Virus record (IMG/VR): IMGVR_UViG_3300036790_000159
Location: 1 to 41,161 of that record
DNA length: 41,161 nucleotides
Source of the DNA: a virus
Direction: 5' to 3' (one strand)
The position numbers and the translations under genes are program-made. Positions 39,346 through 41,161 of this stretch are shown here, piece after piece. Position 1 is the first letter of the stretch; every line of letters starts with the position of its first letter. Below the pieces are notes generated by a model, which was not told where the DNA came from, made no database searches, and worked only from the letters and a program-made list of their open reading frames with translations.

Positions 39346-39369
39346 CTCTCGTCTTTGGGAGAGCTTTTT
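39346..39369 (+). terminator. Rho-independent terminator of the partition operon
   Basis: CTCTC (39346-39350) pairs with GAGAG (39359-39363), followed by CTTTTT. The U-run overlaps the stop codon of the convergent small membrane protein. Confidence 0.6.
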
Positions 39370-39511
39370 ACCGAAGCTGTTTTGCCTCGCGTTCTTCGCG
39401 GGCGGAGCGCAGCTCAGTCCGAATATCTTGAAGCGTCCGCAATAGGTCACTTGCAAACAGGATGACGATGAAGCATCCCAATCCTTTCAGTACATCGCTT
39501 ATGATCGCCAT
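39368..39511 (-). CDS. Small single-helix membrane protein coupled to repA
   Basis: 47 aa. The ATG overlaps the repA stop as TGATG. Hydrophobic GLGCFIVILFASDLL (about residues 10-24) followed by a charged helix (TLQDIRTELRSAREEREAKQ). It is too short to be a conventional holin and is tied to replication genes, so a membrane-anchored replication or maintenance factor is one possibility. Unknown family. Confidence 0.55.
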   Translation of the reverse strand: MAIISDVLKGLGCFIVILFASDLLRTLQDIRTELRSAREEREAKQLR

Positions 39512-40521
39512 CAGCCAAGGTCCATCTTCTCAGCGCGTGGCGCGATAGCGGGTTTACTGACGTGGATCTCGATGCCGCCGCCCTGCTTGGGGTAACCAAA
39601 CTTGAGTCCTGGGTGTGCGAGCTTCACTTTCCGCATCGCTTTTTGAATATTTTTCTTAAGGTCTTTGGTGGTGGTGTAGTCACATCCGAGCTGTTGGCCT
39701 AGCATTCTCCACGTAAGCAAATGTTTGTACTTTTTACGCTGCTTGAGATTCGCGCCGATGTAGTTGCAGAGCATGTACAGGTCCAGCGCCAGCGGTGATT
39801 TTCGCAACATCGCTACAGCTCGCATATCGCACGGAACAACGCTCTCCATGATGGCGGCGAAGAAGTCGCGACTAAGGTCGATGTAGCTTCCCCACAGTAC
39901 TGGTTTCCCCGGCTCTCTGTCGTTCCAGCGCAGATGAATTTCGGATGTCACTGGATACGATTGGCTGCTTTCGGTGAGGATGGGTTTTCCGTCGATTACC
40001 TCGTGTGTGTGTTGGTAAAAGACGATGTGAGCTGCGAAGAGGCGGCGTGCCTGGTCTTTCATTCGCGTGGCGTCTCCGCGCACTCCACGACTTGATGTTT
40101 CTAGGTCCAGCTTTTCGACAAATTCGGTTAAGCAGTGCCCTAGATGAAGCCTGCGGATTCCGGTGCGTTTGGCTTCTGTCACAGCCCAAATAAGGATCAG
40201 GCGCGGCATGATGCCGTAGGGATAGCCCATTGACCGATTATTGAGATCGTCCCAGCCAGGCTGTATCCGAAGTGTGTACTTGCCATTTCGCCGTTTCCAT
40301 ACCGGCGCATCGCCGGGGTTGGTGTGCGGCAGTGTGCATTGGATGAGGAAACGCGCTAGGTATGCGGGATCGCCCAGCGGGTCTTCTTTGATCGCTGCGG
40401 CCTTCTCGACGAGTTTTAACGCCGCTTTTGATGCTTGTTTGGCGGCTGCTGAGGATTCGATTCGTTCGCGGAGGCCCATTGTTTCGGCTACATCTGGCAG
40501 TGAGGCGGGGAGGTCGTTCAT
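39511..40521 (-). CDS. repA: RepA-type plasmid replication initiator
   Basis: 336 aa. The central block YGIMPRLILIWAVTEAKRTG, then LHLGHCLTEFVEKL, then RMKDQARRLFAAHI is the signature of the plasmid RepA/RPA initiator family. The C-terminal half has winged-helix-like segments (RSPLALDLYMLCNYIG-like; RMLGQQLGCDYTTTKDLKKN). It would bind the iterons lying upstream at 40638-41006 to start replication. The start follows a long leader with a weak GAGA ribosome-binding site and the operator-like block at 40573-40597. Confidence 0.85.
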   Translation of the reverse strand: MNDLPASLPDVAETMGLRERIESSAAAKQASKAALKLVEKAAAIKEDPLGDPAYLARFLIQCTLPHTNPGDAPVWKRRNGKYTLRIQPGWDDLNNRSMGYPYGIMPRLILIWAVTEAKRTGIRRLHLGHCLTEFVEKLDLETSSRGVRGDATRMKDQARRLFAAHIVFYQHTHEVIDGKPILTESSQSYPVTSEIHLRWNDREPGKPVLWGSYIDLSRDFFAAIMESVVPCDMRAVAMLRKSPLALDLYMLCNYIGANLKQRKKYKHLLTWRMLGQQLGCDYTTTKDLKKNIQKAMRKVKLAHPGLKFGYPKQGGGIEIHVSKPAIAPRAEKMDLG

Positions 40522-40572
40522 AAGTTTTTCAATCTCAAGTCCTTATGACATGCCACCTTACATCCTTTTTTT

Positions 40573-40597
40573 ATTTTGTATACATATTTTATAGGGA
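40573..40597. promoter_or_regulatory. Operator-like block before repA
   Basis: This 25-bp block aligns with the operator at 37169-37193 at 17 of 25 positions, including the ATTT start and TATAGGGA end. It sits about 52 bp before the repA ATG. GTATAC hexamers flank the area (40578-40583 and near 40614). A weaker third member of the proposed regulon. Confidence 0.4.
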
Positions 40598-40637
40598 CAT
40601 AATAGGCGAAAGCGTATACAAGGCGAATACTTTTCGA

Positions 40638-41046
40638 CCGCTGAAACGGTACCCCCTCCCGCGATGATCTCCCTTACCCTAGCGGTCATTCGCACAATTT
40701 TGCATGTTTGTGGTTTCGCTTTTCTTACCCCTATTCATCCTATGAAAATAGTTTTGCACCGGGCCGTGTGGATCGCGAAAGTTTTCCTCGGTGAAACGCT
40801 CCCCCCTCATGAAAGCGAATAGAAAGAGAATTATTTTCTACCGGTGAAACGCTCCCCCCTTCCACTATAAAACCCTGTATTGGTGCGTCTATTCATCTGT
40901 TTTTTCTGTGTTATATTTTCGCTTTTCTATCCCCTTGGATGTTATTTTCTCAGTGTTTTGTCCCCGGTGAAACGCTCCCCCCTAATACCGGTGAAACGCT
41001 CCCCCCAAGTACCATGTAGTTATGGCATGTAGTTAAACCATGTAGT
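40638..41046. other. Iteron replication origin
   Basis: Four exact copies of an 18-bp iteron beginning CGGTGAAACGCT and ending in six C lie at 40789, 40842, 40965 and 40989. A degenerate copy is at 40638-40659. An AT-rich stretch (about 40861-40960) separates the second and third copies and could be the unwinding element. Three CATGTAGT-headed 13-mers follow at 41013, 41026 and 41039 in exact 13-bp register. This fills the only gene-free stretch over 300 bp (40522-41161); no ORF here looks real. Confidence 0.85.
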
Positions 41047-41161
41047 CCTACGGGGCAGGATTTCGGTGGAAATGTGCAAAACCCGTTGCCACTTCGTTAC
41101 GTCCCCCAGGCGCTCCTACCCTTCCTTCTCCGTCCCTTTCCCTCTCAGACTGGTGTAAACG

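Noticed and set aside
39368-39511. Holin
   Set aside because: A single-helix protein coupled to repA and far from the endolysin candidate; no lysis context.
40638-41006. CRISPR array
   Set aside because: Spacing between repeats is irregular (53, 123 and 24 bp), the repeats are 18 bp and lie before a replication initiator; these are iterons.
1-41161. Terminal direct repeats or cos ends of a linear phage genome
   Set aside because: The first and last bases share no repeat that I can see; a plasmid replicon argues for a circle, but joining is unproven.

Overview
The window reads as the genome, or most of it, of a phage-plasmid. A plasmid replicon sits at the right end: a RepA-type initiator, an iteron origin, and ParA with a small partner. 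It is joined to a complete podovirus-like virion programme of about 26 kb (terminase, portal, N4-gp56-like capsid protein, tandem adaptor proteins, a giant tail protein, three ejection-type proteins, tail fibre). I see no integrase, tRNA or rRNA gene. The high GC content, the Gram-negative style of the genes and the N-terminus of the tail fibre suggest an Acidobacteriota (Terriglobales-like) host. That assignment rests on remembered resemblance only. I could not show that the two ends join.

Layout. (1) 1-3607, plus strand: a decaying cargo region. It holds a truncated, frame-broken clamp-loader-like AAA+ gene and a zinc/HNH-type gene split by an insertion sequence. The IS has exact boundaries: 902-2486, perfect 22-bp inverted repeats, 8-bp target duplication and a dead IS1595/ISXO2-type transposase. 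An apparently intact diguanylate cyclase (GGDEF) follows. The AAA+ fragment and the cyclase share an identical 25-nt leader. (2) 3600-4861, plus: four small coupled phage genes. (3) 10090-4893, minus: an early-type operon headed by an SMC/RecF-like ATPase, then a dozen small, mostly overlapping genes including an HNH protein. (4) 36102-10167, minus: the late virion operon, with a DUF2829/Tad2-type anti-defence gene embedded in it. (5) 37175-36177, minus: RusA resolvase and two small genes. (6) 37193-41161: a ribbon-helix-helix candidate regulator, a hypothetical gene, parA with its partner, repA with a coupled one-helix membrane protein, and the origin.

How it may work together. Iterons plus RepA would maintain the element and ParA plus its partner would segregate it. 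A 25-bp operator-like block carries a CCTATA-CAA-TATAGG palindrome. It lies between rusA and the ribbon-helix-helix gene, recurs with two mismatches before the SMC-like operon, and recurs more weakly before repA. This suggests one switch controlling early functions and copy number. The late operon would make a short-tailed virion with internal ejection proteins in T7-like order (adaptor, nozzle, three ejection proteins, fibre).

Most unusual points: a product-inhibited diguanylate cyclase and a Tad2-type nucleotide sponge on the same element; export-like hydrophobic N-termini on both the major capsid protein and the tail fibre; a correctly phased slippery heptamer at the overlap of parA and its partner; and regularly spaced palindromic repeats before parA.
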